In this document: positions 1 to 7,991 of the stretch, piece after piece
Numbering within the stretch: position 1 is the stretch's first letter
How the letters are laid out: the number at the start of each line of letters is the position of its first letter
Source: Acidobacteriota bacterium
GTDB lineage: Bacteria; Acidobacteriota; Thermoanaerobaculia; Gp7-AA8; JAHWKK01
Assembly (NCBI GenBank): GCA_019347945.1
Contig: JAHWKK010000012.1
Location: forward strand, 1-64,000
DNA: 64,000 bases
Direction: 5' to 3'
Made by a program: the position numbers and the translations under genes
The notes under the pieces: generated by a model
What the model was told of the DNA's origin: nothing
The model's database searches: none
Seen by the model: only the letters and a program-made list of their open reading frames with translations

Positions 1-206
1 GCTCAGCTCTTCTGTGTTGGTTGGTGGTAGCCTACCACAATTGGACCCCCCGCGGTTTTTGACGTTTTTTCGGAGCTGTCCCACTGGGGGGGCGCGGGGG
101 GCTTGGTACCCAATTTCTACAATAAACCTCATCCAGCTCTTTCTGGGTATACTCGGTAATTTAAGGCAACCACGCCCCCCCCGACCCCGTCTTCGAAGTC
201 CCGCCG
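1..206. other. Left-edge stretch without a recognised gene
   Basis: No convincing coding sequence is seen here. It lies downstream of the minus-strand NYN gene. It contains a 15-bp dyad at 24-38 (GTGGTAG, one base, CTACCAC) whose spacer is too short for an ordinary RNA hairpin, so it could be a protein-binding operator of a gene lying to the left. Runs of G and C around 82-95 and 173-184 look non-coding. A short plus-strand open frame (14-232) has no recognisable features and is not called. Confidence 0.4.
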
Positions 207-986
207 CTACTTCCGGGCGGCTTCCCTTTTGAAGGGATTCTTCGCGAACCCCGTGATGATCCACGTTCCCGACTTCACATCCTTCTTCATCTTGATGAAG
301 CCCTTCTTCTCGGCATCCTCGAGCAGTTCGCTGAACGTGTCGTAGCCGTAGTATCCCTCGTTGAATGTGGGCTTTTTGCGCTGCATCGTCTGCTTGATCA
401 TCGAGCCCCAGAGAATTTCCTTGTTCTCGCGCATCAATGCCTTGATCGACTCGAGCAGCAGTTCGAAGACCTCGTTCTCCTTGTCGTCGCCGCTTCCGAC
501 CTTCATCGTGTCCTGTTTGCCGCGCACCAGATCCTCGTAGAAGATGAACTCGTCGCAGTTGGCGATGAGCAGATCGCTCGAAGAATTCTTGACGCCGACT
601 CCGATGACGAACTTGTTGTTTTCCTTCAGCTTCGAAACGAGGGGTGAGAAGTCGGAATCTCCCGACACGATGACGAAAACGTCGATGTGTTCCTTCGACC
701 ACGCCATGTCCATCGCATCGACGGCCATCCGGATGTCGGCGGAGTTTTTTCCGGAATAGGCTCGGGCGGGGATCTCGATCATCTCGATCGCGGCTTCGTG
801 AATGGGTCGCTTGTACTCCTGGTAGCGCTCCCAGTCACAGTACGCCTTCTTGACGATGAGTTTTCCCTTTTCGAGGATGCGCTCGAGGACGAGGTCGATC
901 TCGAACTTCTTGTGTTTGGCGTCGCGGACTCCGAGAGCGATGTTCTCGAAGTCCATGAATAGTGCAATTTTTGCTTCGTCGTTCAT
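207..986 (-). CDS. NYN-domain nuclease-like protein with C-terminal OST-HTH/LOTUS domain
   Basis: 259 aa. The N-terminal ~150 residues form a PIN-like NYN (LabA/DUF88) domain: FMDFENIA near residue 10 gives the first acidic residue (D12), D84 and D90 lie in the NSADIRMAVDAMD segment, and VSGDSDFSPL supplies D110 and D112. These positions match the metal-binding acidic residues of NYN RNases. Residues ~165-245 resemble an OST-HTH (LOTUS) RNA-binding domain (AL..NKEILWGSMIKQTM, then FxELLEDAEKKGFIK). Family knowledge suggests an RNA-directed nuclease or RNA-binding regulator; the substrate cannot be told from sequence. It is divergent from the neighbouring UbiA gene. An AGGAG lies about 11 nt before the ATG. 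Confidence 0.85.
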   Translation of the reverse strand: MNDEAKIALFMDFENIALGVRDAKHKKFEIDLVLERILEKGKLIVKKAYCDWERYQEYKRPIHEAAIEMIEIPARAYSGKNSADIRMAVDAMDMAWSKEHIDVFVIVSGDSDFSPLVSKLKENNKFVIGVGVKNSSSDLLIANCDEFIFYEDLVRGKQDTMKVGSGDDKENEVFELLLESIKALMRENKEILWGSMIKQTMQRKKPTFNEGYYGYDTFSELLEDAEKKGFIKMKKDVKSGTWIITGFAKNPFKREAARK

Positions 987-1070
987 TGGGTTTCATGTCT
1001 CCTGAATGGTTGGCTGATGTGCCGATGATACGGAATACGGGCTCCGACCGGAGCGATTCTCTGCGGCGTC

Positions 1071-2063
1071 GTGATGGCGAGACTCGGAACCTGGGCAGAT
1101 TTCTTTCGCCCCTTCACTCTCATACCGCCACTTCTGGGGATCATTTCCGGTGCCGTCTGTGCGTTCGGTTCGATTCACAATCCTGATCCCGAGAGGGCGG
1201 TCACCGTGCCGGTGGTGCTGACCGTCGCCCTCGGATCGCTCTGCGCATCGCTCATGAACGCCGCGTCGAACGGTGTGAATCAGATTTACGATCTCGAGAT
1301 TGACCGGATCAACAAGCCCCGCCGCCATCTCGTGACCGGACGGATCGGGATCGATGACGCCTGGAAGGTATCGTGGGCCCTCTATGCGATGGCCCTGATT
1401 CCGACCTGGCTGGTCGTCGTCCACCCCTACAACACATTTCTCGCCAAGTTGTTCGCACCGCTCGAATGGCATCAGTGTTTCTTTCTCTATCTGGCCGGCC
1501 TCCTCTTCACTTTCGTCTACTCTGCTCCGGCCCTCGGCAGGACAAAAGCGAAGGGGATGTGGGCGAACTGGACGATCGCCATCCCCCGGGGCTGCCTTCT
1601 CAAGGTTGCCGGCTGGTCGATGGTGGCCTCGATCTGGGCGACCGAGCCATGGTACATCGGTTCGATATTCATGCTGTTTCTGGTGGGGGCGGCGTCGACC
1701 AAGGACTTTTCGGATATCGCGGGGGATCGCGCCGGAGGCTGCCGAACGCCTCCGATCATTCATGGCGTTCGAAAGGCAGCGTGGATGATCTCGCCGTTCT
1801 TCATCTTTCCCTGGCTGCTGATCTCGATCGGTGCGGTCGTCCGTGATCCCTTTTCGAGGAGTGTACATCCGATTCTGACAGGAAACGCTTCGATTCTTCA
1901 CGCGCTCACGATCGTACTGGTCGCCTGGGGGTCGTACACGGTCTACCTCCTGCTGCGGGACCCGGACGAGCTTGCCAGAGTCGAGAACCATCCCTCGTGG
2001 AGGCACATGTACATGATGCTGATGACCGCGCAGGTCGGGTTCGCGGTCGCCTACGTCGTCTGA
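1071..2063 (+). CDS. UbiA-family membrane prenyltransferase
   Basis: 330 aa, multi-spanning. It carries both UbiA aspartate motifs: NQIYDLEID at residues 70-78 (N70, D74, D78) followed by RINKPRR, and KDFSDIAGDR at 211-220 (D212, D215, D219) followed by TPP. The NKPRRHL wording and the DxxGD second motif resemble the ChlG/digeranylgeranylglyceryl-phosphate-synthase branch more than UbiA/MenA. It should transfer a polyprenyl group from its diphosphate to an acceptor in the membrane; the acceptor is not evident. The frame opens GTG-ATG (1071/1074), so the start may be either codon. It ends 3 nt before the stop of the convergent DUF4261-like gene. A second, different UbiA protein is at 24316. 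Confidence 0.85.
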   Translation: MMARLGTWADFFRPFTLIPPLLGIISGAVCAFGSIHNPDPERAVTVPVVLTVALGSLCASLMNAASNGVNQIYDLEIDRINKPRRHLVTGRIGIDDAWKVSWALYAMALIPTWLVVVHPYNTFLAKLFAPLEWHQCFFLYLAGLLFTFVYSAPALGRTKAKGMWANWTIAIPRGCLLKVAGWSMVASIWATEPWYIGSIFMLFLVGAASTKDFSDIAGDRAGGCRTPPIIHGVRKAAWMISPFFIFPWLLISIGAVVRDPFSRSVHPILTGNASILHALTIVLVAWGSYTVYLLLRDPDELARVENHPSWRHMYMMLMTAQVGFAVAYVV

Positions 2064-2066
2064 GGT

Positions 2067-2912
2067 TCAGCGCTTCCGGCCGGCCAGGCCGGGCTCACCG
2101 GTGTCGATGTCGATGACCGCTCGTTCCGGCTCCACCAGCGAGTCCTCGATCTCGCACCGCCACTTGTCGCCGTCGATCCCCAGAATCTCGTCTCCCGGCG
2201 AAATCACGGCGCCTTTTTTCCAGGCGTACTGCGACACGGAGTAGAGGTAGTTGCCGACGTCGTGAGGGTCGTACTCTCTGGTGTGGATCTGAAAGTCGTC
2301 CAGGCCGACGGCGGTGAGCCCCAGGGTATCCATGATGATCTCGGGGGTTGGGAGAGGGCGGTCGTTCTCGTCCCGGTCGATTCGGAACAGACGGACGTTG
2401 ACTGCACCGTACAGCGACTCGGGCCCCTCGTGCTCGAGCGAGCCGATGAAGGCGTCCGGCTCGACCAGCTGTTCGGTCGTGACCCAGTGGATCGCGGCGG
2501 GACGCGAGAGATTCGTCGCAGCAACGACGAACTGGTTCATCAGCCTGAGCCGCAGTCTGAAGTCGAGAGTCGTCGCGCGCAGATCCCGGATCGTGACGCG
2601 ATGCCGCAGCTCGCCGGCGACTCGTCTCGCCTCAGGCCAGCTCCACGACTGTCGTACGGCGGCTCGAAGATGTCCGTCGTCGAGTCGCGATCCCGGCAGC
2701 TCGACGACCCACCTCGATTCGGCGTTCCCGAGCTCGTGCGCGCTGAACGCCGCGACCGCTCCGCGATCAGTCTCCGCAAATGTTCCCTCGCCTGAGATGC
2801 GGCTCCAGTCCGCGACCGGTGGCTCCCGATAGAGCAGCTCGACCTCGATCGAATGGGCGAACCCTTCTTTGCTACCCGGTTGCTGCGATCGATTTCGAAC
2901 AAGCGTAGGCAC
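2067..2912 (-). CDS. DUF4261-like protein of unknown function
   Basis: About 281 aa, soluble. Segments such as HSIEVELLYREPP at the N-terminus, AIHWVTTEQLVEPDAF in the middle and TLGLTAVGLDDFQIHTREYDPHDVGNYLY near the C-terminus resemble the DUF4261 family; no catalytic motif is seen. The frame is open further upstream to 3455, but that part is antisense to the PBP gene and lacks protein character. I placed the start at GTG 2912 because AGAGGA lies 9 nt before it; GTG 2930 is an alternative. It is divergent from the PBP. Function is unknown. Confidence 0.55.
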   Translation of the reverse strand: MPTLVRNRSQQPGSKEGFAHSIEVELLYREPPVADWSRISGEGTFAETDRGAVAAFSAHELGNAESRWVVELPGSRLDDGHLRAAVRQSWSWPEARRVAGELRHRVTIRDLRATTLDFRLRLRLMNQFVVAATNLSRPAAIHWVTTEQLVEPDAFIGSLEHEGPESLYGAVNVRLFRIDRDENDRPLPTPEIIMDTLGLTAVGLDDFQIHTREYDPHDVGNYLYSVSQYAWKKGAVISPGDEILGIDGDKWRCEIEDSLVEPERAVIDIDTGEPGLAGRKR

Positions 2913-3039
2913 GAACCTGAATCCTCTCACAAAATCATGGCGTTTTGTCCAGCTCGGACGACACGAAACATCTCGAGGCTCGACCAGCGATCGAGCTGCG
3001 AATGAATTCGTGTTTCGTGCGGCTCGTACACTGGCAGAG

Positions 3040-3063
3040 GTGATGCACGATTCGTTCTCGTGA
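3040..3063 (+). promoter_or_regulatory. Possible leaderless mini-ORF overlapping the PBP start
   Basis: A -10-like hexamer TACACT (3027-3032) is followed 7 nt later by GTG-ATG (3040/3043) opening a frame of 6-7 codons that ends at TGA 3061-3063, overlapping the GTG start of the PBP at 3060. This would make the PBP start a termination-reinitiation site. It may be chance; no good -35 is seen. Confidence 0.3.
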
Positions 3064-5219
3064 ACGACTTTTTCCACGCCCGTATGCGACATCTCACGGC
3101 TGCAGCTGCCGGAACGGTCGTCATGATCGTCTACATCTATTTCGGCATGGTCGCCTGGAACTATCGGCAAATGTCCGACGTCCTGCTCAGCGAGCAGTGG
3201 CGAAATCCGACGAAGATATTCACGAAGACCGATCAGGAGGAACCAGTCGTCGAGGTCTACGGCGCCGACTGGCGGCAGTCGGAACCTGTGTTGATCGAAC
3301 AGATTCCGGATCATGTCCAGAAGGCGTTCATCACCGCGGAAGACATTCGATTCGAGCGGCATCTCGGGATTGATCCGATCGGAATGCTGCGGGCTCTGAT
3401 CGTCAATGTCCGCGCGGGAGCGGTCCGGCAGGGAGGAAGCACGATCACCCAGCAACTCGTCAAGACCAAGCTCCTTTCAAATGAACGTACGTTCGCGAGA
3501 AAGCTCGTCGAGGCACCGCTGGCCGTGCATCTCGATCGGAAGCTGTCTAAGAACGCCATCCTCGAGGCGTACCTGAACGAGGTCTACCTCGGGCATTCCG
3601 ACGGCCGTGCGATTCGAGGGATCGACGAGGCGGCGCCGATCTATTTCTCGACCGGGGTCGAAGATCTGAGCGTGGCGGATGCGGCTCTTCTCGCTGCCAT
3701 CGTGCGGGCACCGAATCGCGACAATCCCGACAGAAATCCGGAGCTTTCGAAGACGCGCCGCGACAGGGCTCTCGAAACGATGAAAGACGAGGGATTCATC
3801 GAAGAAGCCGAGCTCGAACGAGCGAAGGAAGCAGAGGCGAAATTCCGACGAGGCGCACGAACGGAATCGAGCCAGTACCGCTGGTACCTGCGGGGGCTTC
3901 GAACAGAGGTCGAGCAGCGCGTCGGAAGGAACGCGCTCGAGCGCGGAGGCCTTCGAATCATCGCCTCGATCGATCCGTCGGCCCAGCGAAGTGCCGAAAT
4001 CGCGGTTCGCCAGGGCTCGGCGCGCCTGCGAAACCAATACTCCTGGATCCGGAACCCGGAGACGGGCGGACCTCTCCAGATCGCGCTTCTCTCGATCAAT
4101 CCCTTCGACGGCGGCGTTCAGGCTCTGGTCGGTGGGATCGACGGCGAGTTCGATCGAACCAGACTGATGAGGCGTCAGCCGGGATCCGCGTTCAAGCCGT
4201 TCGTCTATTACCAGGCAATTGCTTCGAAGAGGATCTCCGCTTCGACTTTGATCGAGGATCTGCCGCTCGAGGTGGACATGGGAGGTGGCGAAGTCTGGAC
4301 GCCCCACAACTACGATGAGAAATTTCATGGCCGGGTGACGGTCCGGACCGCGTTCGAGCACTCGCTCAACGTCCCTGCCGTGCGAATCGCGGAGGATACG
4401 GGACGGGGCGAAGTCATTCGGACGGCGCAGCGTTTCGGACTCGATTCGGATTTTTCCGCGGTTCCCGCGCTCGCTCTCGGCGTCGAGGAGGTTAGCCCGT
4501 GGGAGCTGACGTCCGCGTACACGACGTTTCCAAATCTCGGCACCCGGGTCGAGCCGCACTTTGCTGCGCGGATCGAGAATTCGGATGGACGCGTTCTCTG
4601 GGAGCACGAGCCGAGACCCGTGAAGGTGACCGATCCGGCCCCCGCATACGTGATGCACTCGCTCCTGCGAGGCGTAGTTCAGAGAGGAACCGCTCGCCGG
4701 CTCCAGCAATACGGACTCGGGTACGTCGCGGGTAAGACCGGCACGACAAGCGATTACCGCGACGCATGGTTCGTCGGCTACACCCCGGAGATGGTGACGA
4801 CCGTGTGGGTCGGATTCGACGACGGCTCGCCACTGCGACTGTCGTCATCGGAGGCGGCGCTTCCGATCTGGGGTCGATATATGAACGACTTCGAGCCGAA
4901 GCGGAGAAATATCGAGCCACCGAATGGGGTGAACATCCTGCAGGTCGATCCGGAGACCGGCTACATCTGGCAGGAGGGATGTCCGGGACCGCGGGAGGAG
5001 GTATTTCTGCCGGATACCGAGCCTGCTCGAAAGTGTCCGCGCGGGATATTCGGAAAGTACGCTCGTGACCTGATGATCAATCCGGAACTGGCCGAGGAGC
5101 CCGCGGCGATTACGCTCGACAAGTTCAGACGGTGGTCCGACGAGGCGGAGCAGGGAAGGCGAACCTTTCAGCGAAGGCTGAAGAAGTGGCGCGACCGGAT
5201 CGAAGAGATTTTCGACTGA
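3060..5219 (+). CDS. Class A penicillin-binding protein (PBP1, GT51 plus transpeptidase)
   Basis: 719 aa bifunctional peptidoglycan synthase anchored by one N-terminal membrane segment (residues ~12-32). The GT51 glycosyltransferase is at ~75-250: ITAEDIRFERHLG with catalytic E94, QGGSTITQQL at 124-133, and RKLVE with the second Glu at E151. The transpeptidase is at ~335-625: SAFK (catalytic S376, K379), SLN at 435-437 and KTGT at 559-562. All key residues are present. It polymerises lipid II and cross-links the glycan in the periplasm. The C-terminal ~90 residues are acidic/basic and outside the catalytic domains. GTG 3060 is used; ATG 3084 would shorten the cytoplasmic tail. Followed by the SAM-II-like leader of the methionine gene. 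Confidence 0.95.
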   Translation: MNDFFHARMRHLTAAAAGTVVMIVYIYFGMVAWNYRQMSDVLLSEQWRNPTKIFTKTDQEEPVVEVYGADWRQSEPVLIEQIPDHVQKAFITAEDIRFERHLGIDPIGMLRALIVNVRAGAVRQGGSTITQQLVKTKLLSNERTFARKLVEAPLAVHLDRKLSKNAILEAYLNEVYLGHSDGRAIRGIDEAAPIYFSTGVEDLSVADAALLAAIVRAPNRDNPDRNPELSKTRRDRALETMKDEGFIEEAELERAKEAEAKFRRGARTESSQYRWYLRGLRTEVEQRVGRNALERGGLRIIASIDPSAQRSAEIAVRQGSARLRNQYSWIRNPETGGPLQIALLSINPFDGGVQALVGGIDGEFDRTRLMRRQPGSAFKPFVYYQAIASKRISASTLIEDLPLEVDMGGGEVWTPHNYDEKFHGRVTVRTAFEHSLNVPAVRIAEDTGRGEVIRTAQRFGLDSDFSAVPALALGVEEVSPWELTSAYTTFPNLGTRVEPHFAARIENSDGRVLWEHEPRPVKVTDPAPAYVMHSLLRGVVQRGTARRLQQYGLGYVAGKTGTTSDYRDAWFVGYTPEMVTTVWVGFDDGSPLRLSSSEAALPIWGRYMNDFEPKRRNIEPPNGVNILQVDPETGYIWQEGCPGPREEVFLPDTEPARKCPRGIFGKYARDLMINPELAEEPAAITLDKFRRWSDEAEQGRRTFQRRLKKWRDRIEEIFD

Positions 5220-5222
5220 GGG

Positions 5223-5251
5223 TTGCGTTGCGGTACGAATGGGCGTACATT
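5223..5251 (+). promoter_or_regulatory. Candidate promoter of the SAM-II leader
   Basis: TTGCGT (5223-5228), 17-bp spacer, TACATT (5246-5251). It predicts a transcript starting near 5258, a few bases before the first stem of the aptamer, which is what a riboswitch leader would need. The -35 matches consensus at only three positions. Confidence 0.45.
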
Positions 5252-5257
5252 CGTGAA

Positions 5258-5316
5258 GTAGCTGGATTGATTTGGGGTCGCTTGCAACCAGCCTAAAAAA
5301 AGCTAAAGAGCCGAAC
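5258..5316 (+). promoter_or_regulatory. SAM-II (SAM_alpha)-like riboswitch aptamer
   Basis: The stretch holds the sequence blocks I know from SAM-II aptamers in order: GATTTG (5269-5274), GCTTGCA followed by CCA (5280-5290), a TAAA/A-rich segment (5294-5301) and GCTAAA (5302-5307). The P1 stem is GCTGG 5261-5265 with CCAGC 5288-5292, extendable through a bulged A by TT/AA. It is directly upstream of a methionine-synthesis gene, the expected context. The pseudoknot pairing between the loop and the 3' GAGCC is weaker than I would like, and three extra bases separate P1 from GATTTG. No covariance search was run. Confidence 0.7.
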
Positions 5317-5334
5317 CGAAACAACGGATCGAGC

Positions 5335-5366
5335 AAGCCCCACGGATGTGGGGCTTTTTTCTTTTT
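5335..5366 (+). terminator. Intrinsic terminator in the leader of the methionine gene
   Basis: Perfect 9-bp stem AAGCCCCAC (5335-5343) / GTGGGGCTT (5348-5356) with a GGAT loop, running into a T-rich tract through 5366. It lies between the SAM-II-like aptamer and the start codon, so it is an attenuator. An alternative pairing of aptamer bases 5275-5285 with 5333-5341 (GCTTGC with GCAAGC, then GGG with CCC across a TC bulge) would break the terminator stem and could be the antiterminator. Confidence 0.9.
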
Positions 5367-5375
5367 GGGGAGAAT

Positions 5376-7235
5376 GTGCAGGACTTTCTGAAAGCGCTTT
5401 CGGACTCGACCGCGTACCTGTTCGACGGTGCGATGGGGTCGATGCTCTACTCGCGCGGTTTCTACATCAACCGCTGCTGGGAGGAGCTGAATCTCCGCGA
5501 GCCGCAGGCGGTTCTCGATATCCACAGGGAGTACCTGGCGGCCGGATCGGACATTCTCGAGACCAATACTTTCGGGGCGAATCGATTGAAGCTTTCCGAG
5601 TTCGGCGCCGTCGAGCAGCTCGAAGAGATCAACCGGCGTGCGGTCGCACTGGCGCGGACCGCGGCGGGCGACGAGGCGTGGATTGCCGGAGCCATCGGGC
5701 CTCTGGGTGTCCGGATCGAGCCGTACGGTCCCACAGGGGTCGATGAAGCCGAGGAGATTTTCCGGGAACAGCTCAACCCGATGGTTTCCGAGGGGATCGA
5801 TCTGGTCGTGCTCGAGACCTTCGGTTCGATCGACGAGCTGGCGGCCGCAATCACGGCAGTCCGTTCGGTGAGCTCGCTGCCGATCGTCGCACAGATGACG
5901 ATCGGACCGGACATGCGAACCGCGTATGGCCACACGCTCCGGCAGATTGCGGCTGCGCTGGAACAGCTTCAGGTCGACGTGATCGGTCTCAATTGCTCGG
6001 TGGGACCGGATCTGATGCTCGACGCGGTCGAGGAACTCGCCGGCCTGACCTCCCGGCGGATCTCCTGCCAGCCAAACGCGGGATTCCCTCGTGAGGTTCA
6101 CGGTCGGAAAATCTACATGGCGTCTCCCGACTACATGGGGAAGTACGCGAAGCGGCTGGTCCAGAAGGGTGTGAAGCTTCTCGGCGGTTGTTGCGGCACC
6201 ACGCCGGACCACATTCGGATCATGGCGGAGGCGGTACGTCCGCTCACTCCCAGGCGGCGGCCGGTCATCGTCGAGCCGGCCGAAGAGAATGGCGGTCTCG
6301 ACCCGCTTCCGCTGGCGGAGCGATCGGCGTGGGGCGAAAGGCTCGCGCAGGGAGAGTTCGTCACGACGATCGAGATCGTACCGCCGAAGGGAACCGATCC
6401 TGATCGCCTGCTCGAGAAGGTCGCTGCCATCCGCGATGCTGGTGTTCACGCCGTGAATGTTCCGGATGGGCCGCGGGCGCAGAATCGGATGGGTGCCCTC
6501 GCCACGGCTGTCCTGATCCAGCAGCGCACCGGGATCGAAGCCGTCCTGCATTACTGCTGTCGCGACCGGAACCTCCTCGGAATGCATTCGGACCTCCTGG
6601 GAGCCGCGGGGCTCGGTTTGAACAATCTTCTTCTGATCACCGGCGATCCTCCGAAGATGGGCCCCTATCCGGATGCGACCGCGGTCTTCGACATCGATGC
6701 GATCGGACTGACCAACATGGTGAGTCTGATGAATCGCGGTCTCGACCTGGCCGGCAACCCGTTTGGTGATCGGAGCCGGTTCGTGATCGGTGTCGGAGTC
6801 AACCCCGGACACGTCGACCTCGATTACGAGCTCCGCCGGTTCGACTGGAAGGTCAAGGCGGGTGCCGAGTACGCGATCACCCAGCCGGTTTTCGACGTCG
6901 AGCAGCTCGAGTGTTTCCTCGGAAAGGTGGAGCACTACGGTATCCCGATCGTTGCCGGAATCTGGCCTCTGCTCTCGTACCGGAACGCGATGTTCATGAA
7001 CAACGAAGTCCCGGGAGTGTCGGTTCCGGAGGAGACGATCGATCGAATGCGGCGCGCCAGCGAAGCCGGCAAAGAGCATGGGGTTCGTGAGGGGGTCGCG
7101 ATCGCCCGCGAGATTCTCACCGCGGTGAGGCAGAGGGTCGCCGGGGTTCAGGTGTCGGCCCCTCTCGGCCGGGTCGATCTCGCGATCGAGGTCTTCGAAG
7201 GTCTCGTGGAGTCGTCGCAGACGAAGATCCGGTGA
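5376..7235 (+). CDS. Homocysteine S-methyltransferase / methylenetetrahydrofolate reductase fusion
   Basis: About 619 aa. Residues ~10-290 are the Zn-dependent homocysteine S-methyltransferase barrel: FDGAMGSML near the N-terminus and the Zn ligands in LNCSVGP (C207) and GGCCGTTP (C272, C273). Residues ~325-600 are a MetF-type FAD barrel beginning TTIEIVPPKGTDPDRL. The architecture is that of Bacillus YitJ-type bifunctional proteins, supplying methyl groups from folate for methionine. The frame is open from ATG 5346, but that codon lies inside the terminator hairpin without a ribosome site; GTG 5376 after GGGGAG, close to where family proteins begin, is preferred, although the spacing is only 3 nt. 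Probably SAM-repressed through the leader. Confidence 0.92.
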   Translation: MQDFLKALSDSTAYLFDGAMGSMLYSRGFYINRCWEELNLREPQAVLDIHREYLAAGSDILETNTFGANRLKLSEFGAVEQLEEINRRAVALARTAAGDEAWIAGAIGPLGVRIEPYGPTGVDEAEEIFREQLNPMVSEGIDLVVLETFGSIDELAAAITAVRSVSSLPIVAQMTIGPDMRTAYGHTLRQIAAALEQLQVDVIGLNCSVGPDLMLDAVEELAGLTSRRISCQPNAGFPREVHGRKIYMASPDYMGKYAKRLVQKGVKLLGGCCGTTPDHIRIMAEAVRPLTPRRRPVIVEPAEENGGLDPLPLAERSAWGERLAQGEFVTTIEIVPPKGTDPDRLLEKVAAIRDAGVHAVNVPDGPRAQNRMGALATAVLIQQRTGIEAVLHYCCRDRNLLGMHSDLLGAAGLGLNNLLLITGDPPKMGPYPDATAVFDIDAIGLTNMVSLMNRGLDLAGNPFGDRSRFVIGVGVNPGHVDLDYELRRFDWKVKAGAEYAITQPVFDVEQLECFLGKVEHYGIPIVAGIWPLLSYRNAMFMNNEVPGVSVPEETIDRMRRASEAGKEHGVREGVAIAREILTAVRQRVAGVQVSAPLGRVDLAIEVFEGLVESSQTKIR

Positions 7236-7328
7236 TCCGCGGCGGCAGCCGGGCGCTCTGCTATCCGCCTCCGCAGTAGACACCTGATGAATAATCCGGG
7301 TTAGGATATGAATCCGGAGGACGCATTC

Positions 7329-7991
7329 ATGATGACCACGACCCTCGACGCGATCGTCGACAGCAGACGTTTACTCGACCACTCCTTCTATCGGCGCTGG
7401 AGCTGCGGCGAGCTTCCGCTCGACGAGCTGCAGACCTATGCGAAGGAGTACTTTCACTACGCGCTCGCCTTTCCGACGTTTCTGTCGGCCGCACACGCAC
7501 AGAGCGAGGACATCGAAGTCCGGCAGCAGATACTCGAGAATCTCATCGAAGAAGAGCGAGGGCCGGGCAACCATCCCGAGCTGTGGCTGAGATTCTGCGA
7601 GTCTCTCGGACTCGACCGCGAGGAAGTTCTCAGCCACGAGCCATCCGCAGCGACACGGGAACTGATCAGGACGGTGCGTGAGCTGGCGCTTTCGAGCACG
7701 CATGAAGGACTCGCTGCTCTGTACGCTTACGAATCTCAGGTGCCGGACGTCGCTCGAGCGAAGATCGACGGCCTGGCGGAACATTACGGAATCTCGAGAC
7801 CCCGCGACATCGCATTCTTCACCGTCCACATGACGGCCGACGTCGAGCACTCCGAGACCGCGCGGCGCCTGATCGAACAGCTCTGTGATGGCGACCGGAA
7901 GCGTGAGGATGCTGCGGAGGCAGTCGAAGCGACGACGCGCGCTCTTTACGGATTTCTCGATGGAGTCGAGCAGCAGGCTCGCGCTGCCTGA
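7329..7991 (+). CDS. CADD/TenA-like haem-oxygenase-fold protein (possible pABA-forming enzyme)
   Basis: About 220 aa, all-helical, PqqC/TenA superfamily. The segment NLIEEERGPGNHPELWLRF and the later FFTVHMTADVEH hold the Glu/His residues expected for a dimetal site in the CADD-like branch. Chlamydial CADD makes p-aminobenzoate by self-sacrifice of a tyrosine; that role would fit its place next to a folate-using methyltransferase/MTHFR, but it is inference, and another oxidative role is possible. ATG 7329 is chosen because GGAGG (7316-7320) is 8 nt upstream; the earlier ATG 7308 has no such site and overlaps a -10-like TAGGAT. Overlaps the sirtuin gene by 32 nt. Confidence 0.75.
   Translation: MMTTTLDAIVDSRRLLDHSFYRRWSCGELPLDELQTYAKEYFHYALAFPTFLSAAHAQSEDIEVRQQILENLIEEERGPGNHPELWLRFCESLGLDREEVLSHEPSAATRELIRTVRELALSSTHEGLAALYAYESQVPDVARAKIDGLAEHYGISRPRDIAFFTVHMTADVEHSETARRLIEQLCDGDRKREDAAEAVEATTRALYGFLDGVEQQARAA

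Noticed and set aside
993-2006. 337-residue open frame antisense to the UbiA gene
   Set aside because: Arg/Asp-rich, no motifs, and fully covered by the UbiA gene with both aspartate motifs intact.
2913-3455. Upstream extension of the DUF4261-like gene
   Set aside because: This part is antisense to the PBP N-terminus and out of keeping with the family; no ribosome site at 3455.
5221-5330. Cobalamin, SAH, THF or SAM-I riboswitch in the methionine leader
   Set aside because: The B12 box, SAH-type stems, THF and SAM-I kink-turn signatures are absent, while the SAM-II blocks are present in order.
4845-7283. 812-residue minus-strand open frame across the riboswitch and methionine gene
   Set aside because: It is the high-GC reverse-strand shadow of two clear genes; it crosses the terminator and has no family features.
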